Source: Fibrobacteraceae bacterium
Lineage (GTDB): Bacteria > Fibrobacterota > Fibrobacteria > Fibrobacterales > Fibrobacteraceae
Assembly (NCBI GenBank): GCA_017625775.1
Contig: JAGAKE010000002.1
Coordinates: 248,001 to 312,000, forward strand
Direction of reading: 5' to 3'
DNA length: 64,000 nucleotides
Shown: positions 17,912-26,960 of the stretch, in pieces
How positions within the stretch are numbered: position 1 is the stretch's first letter
Layout of the letters: every line of letters begins with the position of its first letter
The notes under the pieces: model-generated
What the model saw: the letters and a program-made list of their open reading frames with translations, nothing else
The model's database searches: none
Told to the model about the DNA's origin: nothing
Translations under genes and position numbers: made by a program

Positions 17912-18760
17912 ATGAGTGATTTTAATGAGTCTCTTTATTTTCGCGATTTGAATCGTCATCAAACTCTTTCGCCAGAAGAGGAAGGGGCGCTTCTTGCAAT
18001 TATTAAGCGAAATACAGAAACACAGGAAATCAAAAATCTCGCAATGAAACGCTTGATTCGAGGCAATCTTCGATTTGTAGTGAGTGTAGCAAGAAAATAT
18101 CAAGGGCGAGGTCTTCCATTACTAGACCTTATCAATGAAGGAAATTTAGGTTTGTTTAAAGCCGCTAAGCGTTTTGATATGGACAAGGATGTGAAGTTCA
18201 TTTCATACGCTGTATGGTGGATTCGCCAGTCTATTCAAAAGGCTTTGTTTGAACAAGTTGGCTCTGTAAGAATTCCGCCGAACAAGTTAGCTTTGGTGAC
18301 TAAGTTTAAACGTGCTTTAATGCAAAATAATGGTGATTACGACAAAACGATGTCTTTGCCTGAATTTAATCAGTATGAGCGAGATATTGTTGAAGTAATG
18401 GAAAAAATCGTTGATATTTCTTTGGATGCTCCAATTGGCGAAGATGGAATTGCTGGTGGTGATTCTGTAAGTACTTTAATGGATGTTCTTGGAACTGAAG
18501 GTAATCAAGAAACAGAATTAGAAGACGAAGAACGCAGAAAGTTACTTCACGATACTTTGAAAGGTTTGCCGCCTAGAGAAGATGAAATTTTGCGAATGTT
18601 CTATGGATTGGATGCTGTAGAAGATACTACCTTGCGCGATATTGGAGAAGATTTAAAATTAAGTAGAGAGCGAGTTCGTCAAATAAAAAATAAAACTCTT
18701 CGAAAACTGCAAAAGAGTAAAGAACTCAAAGAAAAATTCATGGACTCCTTGAGGGGCTAA
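17912..18760 (+). CDS. RNA polymerase sigma factor, short RpoD/SigA type
   Basis: A sigma-70 factor of 282 residues. It has a short region 1.2, region 2 (LRFVVSVARKYQGRGLPLLDLINEGNLGLFKA in part, then FISYAVWWIRQSIQKAL for -10 recognition and melting), region 3 and region 4 with DIGEDLKLSRERVRQIKNKTLRKL for the -35 element. There is no region 1.1. The size and layout resemble the compact RpoD of Bacteroidota and group-2 factors, so whether it is the housekeeping factor cannot be decided from this gene alone. It overlaps the following TPR gene by one base (TAATG), which ties the two together. Confidence 0.93.
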   Translation: MSDFNESLYFRDLNRHQTLSPEEEGALLAIIKRNTETQEIKNLAMKRLIRGNLRFVVSVARKYQGRGLPLLDLINEGNLGLFKAAKRFDMDKDVKFISYAVWWIRQSIQKALFEQVGSVRIPPNKLALVTKFKRALMQNNGDYDKTMSLPEFNQYERDIVEVMEKIVDISLDAPIGEDGIAGGDSVSTLMDVLGTEGNQETELEDEERRKLLHDTLKGLPPREDEILRMFYGLDAVEDTTLRDIGEDLKLSRERVRQIKNKTLRKLQKSKELKEKFMDSLRG

Positions 18761-20466
18761 TGGCAAGTAAAAAATCCATTGTGCGCAAGTTAATATTCGC
18801 ATACCTTTTCTTGTGCGCAGCGGGAGTGCTTGCTTATGTAGTGGTTGAACTTTACGATCGCTTTGGTCCATCAAAGCTAGTCGTAGAGGGAATCCCGTTT
18901 GGTTTGCCGGCAGGAACTGAATTAGCAGTTGGTGAATCGCCTGAAATTGAAAAGTCTTTGTCAGATTATTCTTTTGCGACAAGAGATGAAATTCGTAGAG
19001 CTACAGACTTACTTGAAAATGGGGAAGTGCAACAAGCATTAGAAGTATTTGATGCAATTGCTTTAACATACCCTGCTTTGGAAGCAGCACGATTTGGCTC
19101 TATGACAGCACTTTTTGAATTGGATTCATTAGATGCGTCTCGTCGAGTACGTCTAGAAACTTTGACTGAAGATTGGATAAATCGTTATCCTGCTGGAGCC
19201 ATGAAAGCTTATGTGGATTCAAGAAAAGCATACCGAGAAGGCGGCTTTACAACGGCGTTAGAATTTGCTCGTGTGGCAAGTGATAAAGCTCAAGCATTCT
19301 TTGCTTATCGAATTTGGTATGCCGAATTACTTTTACAAGCTGGTCAAGAAACTCGAGCCGCCGAAGAAGCCCGAGCGGCCATTAGTCTTTCGCAAGGAGG
19401 CTCTTTAAAAGCTTATGCGCTTCTTGCTAAAGTGTTTCATTCTGTAGGACAATTGGATAGTTGTTCTTCATTGTTAGAATATGCTTCTTCTAGGTTTCCG
19501 GCAGCACCAGAATTACTTTTGTTGAGAGGCTTGCTAGAAGAATATCGCGGTAATTATGACCAAGCTGAAATTCTATATCAAAAAATTCTTGCCTTGCGCC
19601 CGCAATTTAGAGATGCTAGCGAGGCTCTGGCTACATTAGGTGAAAAAACGCCACCAGGTAATGGCCTTGGGGTTTCTATAACACCTTCTGATCGAGCTAA
19701 AGTGGCTAGGGAAATTTTAGAGCCATTAGTCAACCAGTATCCAGACAATTTACCTCTTCGTGAAGCATTAGGTCGAGCATACCTGAAAGGAAAAGATTTT
19801 GATTTGGCTCGTATGCAGTTTTTAGAAATTCAACAAAAAGATTCCGAATATCCTGATATTCAACTGCGTTTACAAGAGGCATCTGCTGTTCGAGAAATGG
19901 CTACCCCTATGGTAGGCCTTGCGGAAAATTTGAATCGAGTGGCTGATAGTTTACGAATTTCAAACCCCGCCACGAAACATGATTTTAATACACGATTAGG
20001 ACATTATCTTGTACGTTATGGAGCTTCTCCTAAGGAATTTTTCTCGCATTATGCAGAATCAAATTTTAAGCAAATAAAGAAACGTGTTTGGCAAGAAACT
20101 TTTGAAGATGGGCATCATACTCATATTTATACAGTTTTGTTTGATTCTAGAGATCGTTATTATGGTGTGCATGTTCGTGTGGTGGATTCTTCTACCGCTG
20201 GTAAAGAACATGGTCGAGCACCAGAAGTATTTACCCGTCTTTTGCAGCAAAATTCAAGAATTTCAGGAATAGGTTCTGCGACAGGAGAAACAGAATGCGG
20301 TGATGTCGTTATAGACGCTGCTGTTTGGGACGCTCAAGATAATTTTGAAATTTTAGCTCGAGTTGTAGGTAAGCCCGAAGAAGTTCGGATGGTTCGTTTT
20401 GACAAAAGATACTTACCGATGGGATTAAAACTTTGTGATTATCTGGATTATTTGAATGCGTATTGA
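18760..20466 (+). CDS. membrane-anchored TPR protein
   Basis: A 568-residue protein with one N-terminal transmembrane helix (LIFAYLFLCAAGVLAYVVV, about residues 11-30), a short linker and many tetratricopeptide-like helical repeats from about residue 75 to 380 (for example ATDLLENGEVQQALEVFDAI and RGNYDQAEILYQKILAL). The C-terminal 180 residues form a different, mixed domain that I do not recognise. The helix would anchor it in the inner membrane with the repeats in the periplasm. It overlaps the sigma-factor gene by one base and a second TPR gene by ten bases, so the group is probably one transcript. Partner unknown. Confidence 0.82.
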   Translation: MASKKSIVRKLIFAYLFLCAAGVLAYVVVELYDRFGPSKLVVEGIPFGLPAGTELAVGESPEIEKSLSDYSFATRDEIRRATDLLENGEVQQALEVFDAIALTYPALEAARFGSMTALFELDSLDASRRVRLETLTEDWINRYPAGAMKAYVDSRKAYREGGFTTALEFARVASDKAQAFFAYRIWYAELLLQAGQETRAAEEARAAISLSQGGSLKAYALLAKVFHSVGQLDSCSSLLEYASSRFPAAPELLLLRGLLEEYRGNYDQAEILYQKILALRPQFRDASEALATLGEKTPPGNGLGVSITPSDRAKVAREILEPLVNQYPDNLPLREALGRAYLKGKDFDLARMQFLEIQQKDSEYPDIQLRLQEASAVREMATPMVGLAENLNRVADSLRISNPATKHDFNTRLGHYLVRYGASPKEFFSHYAESNFKQIKKRVWQETFEDGHHTHIYTVLFDSRDRYYGVHVRVVDSSTAGKEHGRAPEVFTRLLQQNSRISGIGSATGETECGDVVIDAAVWDAQDNFEILARVVGKPEEVRMVRFDKRYLPMGLKLCDYLDYLNAY

Positions 20467-22414
20467 TAAAATATTAAATCCAGAGGTTCTTGTTTTGTAT
20501 TTTAAATCTATGTTTTTCCGCTTGTTTTGCTTGTGTGCATTTGCATTGTTTTTAGAAGGTTGTACTTGTTGCGCCTATTTGAATCATATGTTTAATGCAG
20601 AACGCGCTTATGAAGAAGCCGAAGAAATGCGAACAGCTAGGTTGGATTCAACGGCAAACGAGGAATCAAAGCCTGTTGGTGAAGAGGCGAAAAAATATGA
20701 TCGGGTTATTGAAAAAGGGTCACGAGTTTTAGAACGTTTTCCAAAAAATAAAAAGCGTTCTTCTGATGCAGTATTTTTAATTGCTGAATCTTACAGGCAC
20801 AAAGGTGAATGGGGGAAAGCGGTTGAAAAATATGATGAATTAGAACGTTATTTTCCAGAACATGATTCTATGGAAGCGGCGCAGTACCAAAGAGCTTATT
20901 GTTTGTACAAAAATAAGGAATTTAATATTAGCCGTTTTGCTTTAGAGCCGGTGATTGAAAAGGGAAAAGAACACCCTTATTATTTCCAGGGTTTGAATTT
21001 GCTTTCTTTATTGGAAGAAGTTTCTGAAGACCCTGGACAGGCGATTGCCGCATTAGAAAAGTTGTTGGCAGATACAGCAGGAACGCCTTTTATGCGAGGT
21101 AAGGCTCATTTCCGTTTAGCCACTCTTTATTATGCGCAAGGAACGTATGAAAAGGCTAGAGAAAATTATTTAGCTAAAGAAATTCAAGAATTGCAAGATC
21201 GCGATAGATACACGGCAGCAACACAAGCTGCAGAATGTTTAGCAAATCGTGAACAATATGAAAAAGCGGCCGAGGAATATTTAACGGCGGCGAAAAATCC
21301 GGATTATCAGAGTAGGTTATCTCTTTTGTTGGTGCGCTATGGGGAATTATTATTTCTTGCCCAAAAATATTCAGAGGGAATTGCTGTATTTCAAAAGGTG
21401 ACTACTGATTTTCCTAAAACAGAAGAAGCTTCGCGGGCTTATTATCAACAGGGATTTCATGAACAAGAGGATACAAAGGCTTATGAAGTAGCTATGCTTT
21501 TTTATGATAGTAGCTATGTGGCACGACCACCTTCAAAATGGGGGAAGGAAAGTAAAGAGCGTTATGACGCTTTAAAGCAATTGTTGATTTTACAAGGAAA
21601 TAATGATGCGATGGATTCGGTGGCTCGTACCGAAAAGCCTTTTTTTGATAATGAGTTTCAAATTGCTGAGTTGTTCTTATTCAAGTTGTCGGAATCGGAT
21701 AGTGCTATTGCTCGTTTGAATGGAATTATTGAAAATTCAGATGATTCCTTAAAGGTTTTGCGTGCTGCTTATGCTAGAGCATTTATTTATGATGAGTTTT
21801 TGAATGACCCAGAAACTGCTGAAGAATATTATATGGAAATCATGGAAAAGTATCCAGATTCAGAATATGCAAAACAAGCACAAGTGAATCTTGGAATGAG
21901 AGTTACCTTAAAAACACAAGAAGATTTAGCTCACGATAAATTTTTAGCGGCAGAAAGTTTGTGGTTAGAAGCTAAGGCTCTTCCTCTTGAAATGATGGAT
22001 GCTGTGGATAGTGCTTATGCAAAGGCTTTAAATGCATACGATAGTGTGTATTTGGAATTTCCAAAAACGAATGCCGGGATTCAAGCTTTGTATATGTCGG
22101 CAATGCTTTATTCTAGTTTCCCTTCTGGTTTAGATAGTGCGGCAGCGAAACTTCGTTTGATTCGTGATGTGGCTCCTACTTCGCCTTGGGGAAAATCTGC
22201 GGCAGTAATGCTATCTGGGCGAGTTTCTATTTCTGATGAGGATTTAATTAGAATGCGAAAGCGAATAGAACAAAATGAAGTCCGTTCGTCAGAACTTTCA
22301 AAACAGTATTATGATTCTTTTAAACAAGAGAAGAAAGAAGATAAAGTTGAAGTAAAAAGTAAAGAAGAAGAAATTCTTGAAAATACATACAATAGCATGT
22401 ATGATTTTGAATAA
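20456..22414 (+). CDS. TPR lipoprotein, BamD/YbgF-like repeats
   Basis: A protein of up to 652 residues with a lipoprotein signal (FCLCAFALFLEGC, Cys near residue 36 of the longest reading) followed by a long array of TPR repeats of the outer-membrane-lipoprotein type, for example AEEYYMEIMEKYPDSEYAKQ. The repeats resemble those of BamD and of the cell-division protein YbgF/CpoB, but it is about twice as long as either and should not be equated with them. The start is uncertain: ATG 20456 overlaps the previous gene; a TTG at 20495 has AGAGG eight bases before it; ATG 20510 also precedes the signal. It is part of the sigma-factor/TPR/rlpA group. Confidence 0.82.
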   Translation: MRIDKILNPEVLVLYFKSMFFRLFCLCAFALFLEGCTCCAYLNHMFNAERAYEEAEEMRTARLDSTANEESKPVGEEAKKYDRVIEKGSRVLERFPKNKKRSSDAVFLIAESYRHKGEWGKAVEKYDELERYFPEHDSMEAAQYQRAYCLYKNKEFNISRFALEPVIEKGKEHPYYFQGLNLLSLLEEVSEDPGQAIAALEKLLADTAGTPFMRGKAHFRLATLYYAQGTYEKARENYLAKEIQELQDRDRYTAATQAAECLANREQYEKAAEEYLTAAKNPDYQSRLSLLLVRYGELLFLAQKYSEGIAVFQKVTTDFPKTEEASRAYYQQGFHEQEDTKAYEVAMLFYDSSYVARPPSKWGKESKERYDALKQLLILQGNNDAMDSVARTEKPFFDNEFQIAELFLFKLSESDSAIARLNGIIENSDDSLKVLRAAYARAFIYDEFLNDPETAEEYYMEIMEKYPDSEYAKQAQVNLGMRVTLKTQEDLAHDKFLAAESLWLEAKALPLEMMDAVDSAYAKALNAYDSVYLEFPKTNAGIQALYMSAMLYSSFPSGLDSAAAKLRLIRDVAPTSPWGKSAAVMLSGRVSISDEDLIRMRKRIEQNEVRSSELSKQYYDSFKQEKKEDKVEVKSKEEEILENTYNSMYDFE

Positions 22415-22871
22415 GCGAAATTTCCTGAGTGTTTGTCTGTGTTGTTTTTTGCTTTCGGCCTGTTCTATGCCGATGCGTGGTGGTTATGATCGCACAAGTG
22501 GAAGTTATACGACGAAATCAGAAGTCACGACTAAGTCAGGGAAAAAGAAAACGGTAAAGAAAGCTAAAATAGGTTCGGTGCTTCGTGGAGAGGCTAGCTA
22601 TTATGGGCCTGGATTAGAAGGAAATTTAACAGCAAATGGTGAAGTTTTTAACTCTAGTGAAATGACTTGTGCTCATAAGTCACTTCCTTTTAACACGTGG
22701 TTGCGTGTGACACGTGAGGATACCGGGGAAAGTGTTGTTGTGCGAGTCAATGATCGAGGACCTTATGCAAAAGACCGAATTTTAGATTTGAGTGCCGCTG
22801 CAGGAAAAAAAATAGGGTTAGATAAAGTGGGGCACGCTGAAGTTCGCGCCGAGGTTATTGAGGCTCCTTGA
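22401..22871 (+). CDS. rlpA: RlpA-like septal lipoprotein (double-psi beta-barrel)
   Basis: An outer-membrane lipoprotein of 156 residues. A lipobox LSAC lies in the signal (Cys near residue 21). After a basic linker comes the RlpA double-psi barrel: GEASYYGPGLEGNLTANGE, then SLPFNTWLRVT and VRVNDRGPYAKDRILDLS. In some bacteria RlpA is a lytic transglycosylase acting on denuded glycans at the septum; the barrel Asp and His-like positions are partly preserved (MTCAHKSLPF, NDRGP). No SPOR domain follows the barrel, but two separate SPOR proteins exist at 3343 and 8732. I prefer ATG 22401; a TTG at 22377 is the alternative. It converges with prmC with one base between the stops. Confidence 0.9.
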   Translation: MILNKRNFLSVCLCCFLLSACSMPMRGGYDRTSGSYTTKSEVTTKSGKKKTVKKAKIGSVLRGEASYYGPGLEGNLTANGEVFNSSEMTCAHKSLPFNTWLRVTREDTGESVVVRVNDRGPYAKDRILDLSAAAGKKIGLDKVGHAEVRAEVIEAP

Positions 22872-22872
22872 T

Positions 22873-23727
22873 TTATTTGACTCTAAATTCTACGAAACGA
22901 ATGTTTTCAAAATAATCTTTGTGAGCGCCAATCCACTCTAAATGGTCATAATTTTTTGTTTCAGCTTGCAGAATGTCTTCTTGCCCGGAGGCTATTTCTA
23001 AAAGAATAATTCCTCCACTTTTTAGTTTTTCTTTTGATTGAAATAGCAATTCTCGAATTAAATCTAAGCCGTCTTCTCCGCCAAAGAGTGCTAGTTCTGG
23101 GTCAAAACAAACTTCTGGTTGTAAAGATGTTTTGTCTTTATTAGGAATGTAAGGAAGGTTGGCGATTAATCCGTCTAATGGAAATGCTGTTTCTGGAAGG
23201 GCGTTTAATAAATTCCCTTGGTAAAAAGAAAGGTTTGCTGGATTCCCGTTTATTTCTATGTTACTCTTGGCGAGTTCTAAAGCATCATTTGAAATATCGC
23301 TAGCAAACACCTTAGCATTTTCAATTTCTTTTGCAAGAGAAATAGCAATAGCCCCGGTTCCCGTGCCAATATCTGCTAAATGAACGCTTTCGTTAGAAGA
23401 CAAACGATCCTTTAGCATATCAACAAGCATTTCTGTTTCAGGTCTAGGAATTAATGCTCTTGCATCGCATTTGATTTCATGTCCGCGAAAGGAAGTATTT
23501 CCAACAATGTGTTGCAATGGTTCTCTTTTTGTGCGTCTTGCAACCATAGGACGTAAAATATCCAATTCACTTGGGCTGAGTGGTCTATCAAAATTCAGAT
23601 ACAATTCCATGCGCTTCATTTTTAAGCCATGAGCGAGTATGTATTGTGCATCTAACTTAGGGTTAGGAACGCCTTTTTTTTGGAAAAAATCCGTTGTTGA
23701 ATTAAGAATGTCGATTAGCTTTTGCAT
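22873..23727 (-). CDS. prmC: peptide chain release factor N5-glutamine methyltransferase
   Basis: Methylates the Gln of the GGQ motif in release factors, using S-adenosylmethionine. The 284 residues contain the PrmC/HemK N-terminal helical domain, the SAM-binding block DIGTGTGAIAISLA at about residues 118-131, and the active-site loop IANLPYIPN. The usual form of that loop is NPPY; here the second residue is Leu, which remains inside the wider [DNS]-x-P-[YF] pattern of amino-methyltransferases. The start overlaps the prfA stop by one base, giving the classic prfA-prmC pair of enzyme and substrate. Confidence 0.95.
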   Translation of the reverse strand: MQKLIDILNSTTDFFQKKGVPNPKLDAQYILAHGLKMKRMELYLNFDRPLSPSELDILRPMVARRTKREPLQHIVGNTSFRGHEIKCDARALIPRPETEMLVDMLKDRLSSNESVHLADIGTGTGAIAISLAKEIENAKVFASDISNDALELAKSNIEINGNPANLSFYQGNLLNALPETAFPLDGLIANLPYIPNKDKTSLQPEVCFDPELALFGGEDGLDLIRELLFQSKEKLKSGGIILLEIASGQEDILQAETKNYDHLEWIGAHKDYFENIRFVEFRVK

Positions 23728-24794
23728 TAGGCGTTAAATTTCCCTAGTTTTTCTTGAGCATTTGCCATTTGGAGTCCATTAATGACTTCTTGGATATCGC
23801 CAGTCATTGCTTGATCAAGGCTGTAAAGCGTTAGACCGATGCGATGGTCGGTAATGCGGTTTTGTGGGTAATTATAGGTTCTAATTTTTGCAGAACGATC
23901 GCCTGTTCCTACTAAAGCCTTACGATTAGCAGCCTCTGCTTTTTCTTTTTTTGCAATAACTTCATCTAAAATTTTAGAACGAAGCATTTCCATAGCGTGT
24001 AAACGGTTTTGTAATTGAGAACGTTCTGTTTGACAGCTAACCACAACACCTGTTGGAATGTGAGTAAGACGCACAGCGGAATCCGTTTTGTTAATGTACT
24101 GACCACCAGCACCGCTTGCTCGATAAGTATCCATTTTGATATCGGCTTCACGAATTTCTACATCAACCTCTTCCGCTTCTGGTAGAATTGCTACTGTTGC
24201 GGCAGAAGTGTGAACGCGTCCTTGAGTTTCCGTTTCTGGTACTCGTTGCACACGATGAACTCCGCTTTCAAATTTTAGTGTGCCATAAACACTTTCGCCT
24301 TCAATGAATACTCGAATTTCTTTGAAACCCCCAACAGTTCCTTCAGAAGCTTCTTGAATAGTCATTTTCCAACCCATTCGGTCTGCGTAGCCTCTGTACA
24401 TTCGGAAAAGGTCTCCAGCAAAAAGCGCTGACTCGTCACCGCCTGTACCACCACGAATTTCAAGCGTGGCGTTTCTAAAATCCCACGGATCCCTCGGAAC
24501 CATTAAAATTTGAAGTTCGTCAGTCATTTCGGGAAGTTTCTTTTCTATAGAGGATATTTCCTCTTTGGCGCAAGCAACCATTTCTGGGTCTGAGTCAGAA
24601 AGTGCGATTTTCCATTCTTCTAGATCGCTTATGATTTGCAAGTATTCTTTGGCTTTTAATACGGCTTTTTCAATGCCTTTGTACTGTTTGTGAATTTTAG
24701 AGTAGCGAACTTGATTGGCCACAATATCTGGGTTTCCAAGTTCGGATTCTAATTCTTCGTATTTTTCAATAAGTTTTTGAGCTTTTTCTTTCAT
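23727..24794 (-). CDS. prfA: peptide chain release factor 1
   Basis: Recognises UAA and UAG in the ribosomal A site and triggers peptide release. The 355 residues carry the codon-reading PxT tripeptide as PET in RVPETETQG, and the GGQ release motif in SGAGGQYINKTDSAVR near residues 226-236, followed by the basic C-terminal part. The PxT form, rather than SPF, identifies RF1 and not RF2. The N-terminal helical domain is full length. It heads a two-gene unit with prmC, which modifies its GGQ glutamine. Confidence 0.96.
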   Translation of the reverse strand: MKEKAQKLIEKYEELESELGNPDIVANQVRYSKIHKQYKGIEKAVLKAKEYLQIISDLEEWKIALSDSDPEMVACAKEEISSIEKKLPEMTDELQILMVPRDPWDFRNATLEIRGGTGGDESALFAGDLFRMYRGYADRMGWKMTIQEASEGTVGGFKEIRVFIEGESVYGTLKFESGVHRVQRVPETETQGRVHTSAATVAILPEAEEVDVEIREADIKMDTYRASGAGGQYINKTDSAVRLTHIPTGVVVSCQTERSQLQNRLHAMEMLRSKILDEVIAKKEKAEAANRKALVGTGDRSAKIRTYNYPQNRITDHRIGLTLYSLDQAMTGDIQEVINGLQMANAQEKLGKFNA

Positions 24795-25034
24795 CGCACG
24801 ATAATGTAGTAATTTAAAGAAAAATAAGTTTTTGATTGATTTTTGATTAGCGTTTAAACAGAATGTTTTTCAATTTCGCAAGTAATATATTTTCCACACG
24901 ATTGCGAAAAAATTTATCTATTTACTATTGAATTTTACCTATAACATTTTCATTGGCTTTGCGATAAAATGAGATTGCGGTTCTTGCGTGAGGTTCTTGT
25001 CACTTGAACGGGTTTTGTCTCTCGCGAGGACTTA
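24795..25034. other. gene-poor AT-rich stretch upstream of prfA
   Basis: No gene is supported here. The part next to prfA should hold its promoter, but I could not pick one with confidence. Near 25012-25027 a TTTTGTCTCTCGCGAG motif begins that recurs, slightly changed, near 25185 and 26690. Confidence 0.5.
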
Positions 25035-25197
25035 TTTTTTCTTTGGAGGGAACCCAGCTCGGAGTTGCGAAGGCCGCACGGTCCCCTCCAAGCCTCCCCT
25101 TCCTTGGCCGACGCTCTTGCTGCTTAATTTTAGGTGAGTTTTGTTTTTTGAAAATATTGTTTTGTTTTGGGTTTTCGTTTTTCGTTTTGTCTCTTGC
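25035..25197. repeat. left direct repeat flanking the Rpn gene
   Basis: An element of about 163 bp, repeated in the same orientation at 26540-26702. The first 81 bases differ at only three positions between the copies; the rest is more diverged but ends in the same TTCGTTTTGTCTC block at equal distance. The core contains 12-base inverted arms (TTGGAGGGAACC with GGTCCCCTCCAA) around 24 bases, so it can fold into a hairpin. It is more GC-rich than its surroundings. Confidence 0.85.
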
Positions 25198-25419
25198 AAG
25201 TAAGTTTTGTTGTGTGAGTATTTTGTCATTGCGATGGAACGTAGTGACAGAAGCAATCCTCTTCGCAATTCCTGCCGCATTTATGTAAAAATTCTTTTTT
25301 CAAAAATTTTTGTTCGAATTTCCTTTCTCAAACGTTTTATAGAAGTAGAGGCATTGCTCTGTTTAAGCAACGCTCTTATCCGTTTTATATATCAACCACA
25401 AACCTAAAGAAGAAGGTTT
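25198..25419. other. non-coding stretch with a degenerate interspersed repeat
   Basis: At about 25226-25270 the sequence runs GTCATTGCGATGGAACGTAG and on to GAAGCAATCC, a form typical of dispersed palindromic repeats in many bacteria. A related sequence occurs in reverse near 26812-26838. The last bases before 25420 contain AAGAAGG, a likely ribosome-binding site of the Rpn gene. Confidence 0.5.
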
Positions 25420-26475
25420 ATGACAAGTTCACAAAAAAGAAACCACGATAACTTCTTTCGCACGATTTTTGCGGACCCAAAAAACACAGCCAACTTGATT
25501 TCATTGGCGGCGAAAAACAATCCAAATTTGAAAGAACTACTCAGCCTAATCAACCTGGAAACGCTTCAAGAAATCTCAGGAGCGGCAACACGAGAGGGCG
25601 CGAGCGGGTCAGGCGATCTAACTTTCAAAGTAGAAATCAAAAACTCTACAAAGAATAAACGCCGGAATCATTCTCTCGCAGAAAACGAAATAGACTCTAT
25701 CTCCAAAAGTAACCGCCCGGATCAATTGCTTGTCGGTTTAATTCTTGAACACAAATCCTACCGCGATTCAAAAATCAGGAATCAACTTTTGAAATATTAC
25801 TTTGAAGTGATGCATCAAAAAGCAGGCAATATTCCTGCGGTGGCAATTATCGTTTACAATGGACGCGATAAGTGGAATCCGCTAAAAATTAAGCCTCACC
25901 CAGGTTATCCCGATTTCTTCCAGAAAGTCGGGTTGCCTTTCCGAGTGGAATTTATCGATTTAGGTCGTGAACCTGTTGATTTTTCGAACTTGGACCCGCT
26001 TTTGGCCTTAGCGATTGCCGCCATGCGGATGGTTTTTGATGCTTACGGTGCTGAAAAATATTTTAAAACGGCACTTCGAAGGCTTTTAAAATCAAAACAA
26101 AACTTCCGTAGTATCGTTGAAGAAATTTTGGTATATTTAAGAGGAATGCTCCCCGAAGAAGAAAAGGAGATGATTATGGATTCGCTCGAAGTCATTCAAA
26201 ATAAAGGCTATGTCTCAATAGCCGATGCTGACTATAATCGTGGATTTTCTGAGGGCAAAGCTGAAGGTTTTCTTGATGGTAAGGCCGAGGGTTTTTCTGA
26301 AGGGGAAGAGAAGGGGTTCTCTACAGGTTTCTCCGAGGGCAAGACCGAGGGCTTCTCTGAAGGGGAATATATTAAAGTTCGAAAAATGGCAAAAGCGATG
26401 CTTGTAAAAGAGTATCCCATTTCTGATATTGCCATAATATCGGGGCTTTCGGAAGATGAAATTCTAAAGTTGTAG
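25420..26475 (+). CDS. Rpn-family recombination-promoting nuclease / PD-(D/E)XK putative transposase
   Basis: A 351-residue protein of the Rpn/YhgA-like family (formerly Transposase_31), whose members are PD-(D/E)XK DNA endonucleases linked to RecA-independent recombination. Seen here: FFRTIFADPKNTANLI at the start, LLVGLILEHKSYRD with the E-x-K catalytic pair at about residues 110-112, and IPAVAIIVYNGRDKW, the usual third block. The expected upstream Asp is probably in GDLTFKVEIK, although an insertion of about 30 residues rich in Lys, Asn and Ser follows it. Between about residues 273 and 315 are tandem copies of a G-F-S-E-G-K-x-E unit, a variable repeat common in this family. Base use looks richer in GC than the neighbours. 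The gene lies between two direct repeats. Confidence 0.85.
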   Translation: MTSSQKRNHDNFFRTIFADPKNTANLISLAAKNNPNLKELLSLINLETLQEISGAATREGASGSGDLTFKVEIKNSTKNKRRNHSLAENEIDSISKSNRPDQLLVGLILEHKSYRDSKIRNQLLKYYFEVMHQKAGNIPAVAIIVYNGRDKWNPLKIKPHPGYPDFFQKVGLPFRVEFIDLGREPVDFSNLDPLLALAIAAMRMVFDAYGAEKYFKTALRRLLKSKQNFRSIVEEILVYLRGMLPEEEKEMIMDSLEVIQNKGYVSIADADYNRGFSEGKAEGFLDGKAEGFSEGEEKGFSTGFSEGKTEGFSEGEYIKVRKMAKAMLVKEYPISDIAIISGLSEDEILKL

Positions 26476-26492
26476 CTTTTAATTTCATAAAT

Positions 26493-26522
26493 CTCCCGCT
26501 AGTTTAAGTGGGAGTTTTTTTT
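26493..26522 (+). terminator. terminator of the Rpn gene
   Basis: CTCCCGCT pairs with AGTGGGAG (one G-T pair) around AGTTTA, followed by a run of eight T. Confidence 0.85.
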
Positions 26523-26539
26523 AGTTTTTCTTTTGCAAT

Positions 26540-26702
26540 TTTTTTCTTTGGAGGGGACCCGGCTCGGAGTTGCGAAGGCCGCACGGTCCCCTTCAAGCCT
26601 CCCCTTCCTTGGCCGACGCTTTTTTCTACTTAATTTTAAGCGTGCTTTAATTTTTGATAATAGTGTTTGCGAGGGATTTTAGTTTTTCGTTTTGTCTCTC
26701 AC
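26540..26702. repeat. right direct repeat flanking the Rpn gene
   Basis: Second copy of the element at 25035-25197, displaced by exactly 1505 bases with no gaps over about 163 positions. Its 12-base arms (TTGGAGGGGACC with GGTCCCCTTCAA) have one mismatch at a different place from the left copy. Confidence 0.85.
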
Positions 26703-26960
26703 GAACCCTGAAATATTTTTTCGCGAAGCCAAAACGTAAACCTGCCACGCGCCACACTTGTTTTGAGTGTGGCGTGCTGGAAGCAATCTCATTGCAAGCA
26801 ACACTTGCTTTGGGATTACCTCGCTATGCTCAATGACAAAAAATAGATGGCCACGAGGCTTAAAGCCCCTCGCCATGACAATTCACACTACGTTTTACGA
26901 TAACGAATCGCAATTTGTTTACCATGACATTTTGAGTAATAAACACTAATTAACTATAAC
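26703..26960. other. non-coding stretch with palindromes
   Basis: No gene is supported. GCCACACT (26751-26758) pairs with AGTGTGGC (26766-26773), and the flanks extend this imperfectly. Near 26812-26838 is a reversed copy of the GTCATTG-type interspersed repeat, and at 26848-26878 another imperfect palindrome (ACGAGGCTTAAAGCCCCTCG). The region looks like a deposit of repeat fragments. Confidence 0.5.

Noticed and set aside
20456-22414. BamD or CpoB
   Set aside because: The repeats resemble both, but the protein is about twice as long and other family features are not seen.
25032-25280. 82-codon minus-strand frame covering the left direct repeat
   Set aside because: It translates the repeat itself and low-complexity Lys/Thr sequence; no start signal and no match in the right repeat at equal length.
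26240-26370. Tandem short units suggesting a CRISPR or DNA repeat array
   Set aside because: They are in frame inside the Rpn gene and code for G-F-S-E-G-K-type repeats; there are no spacers.
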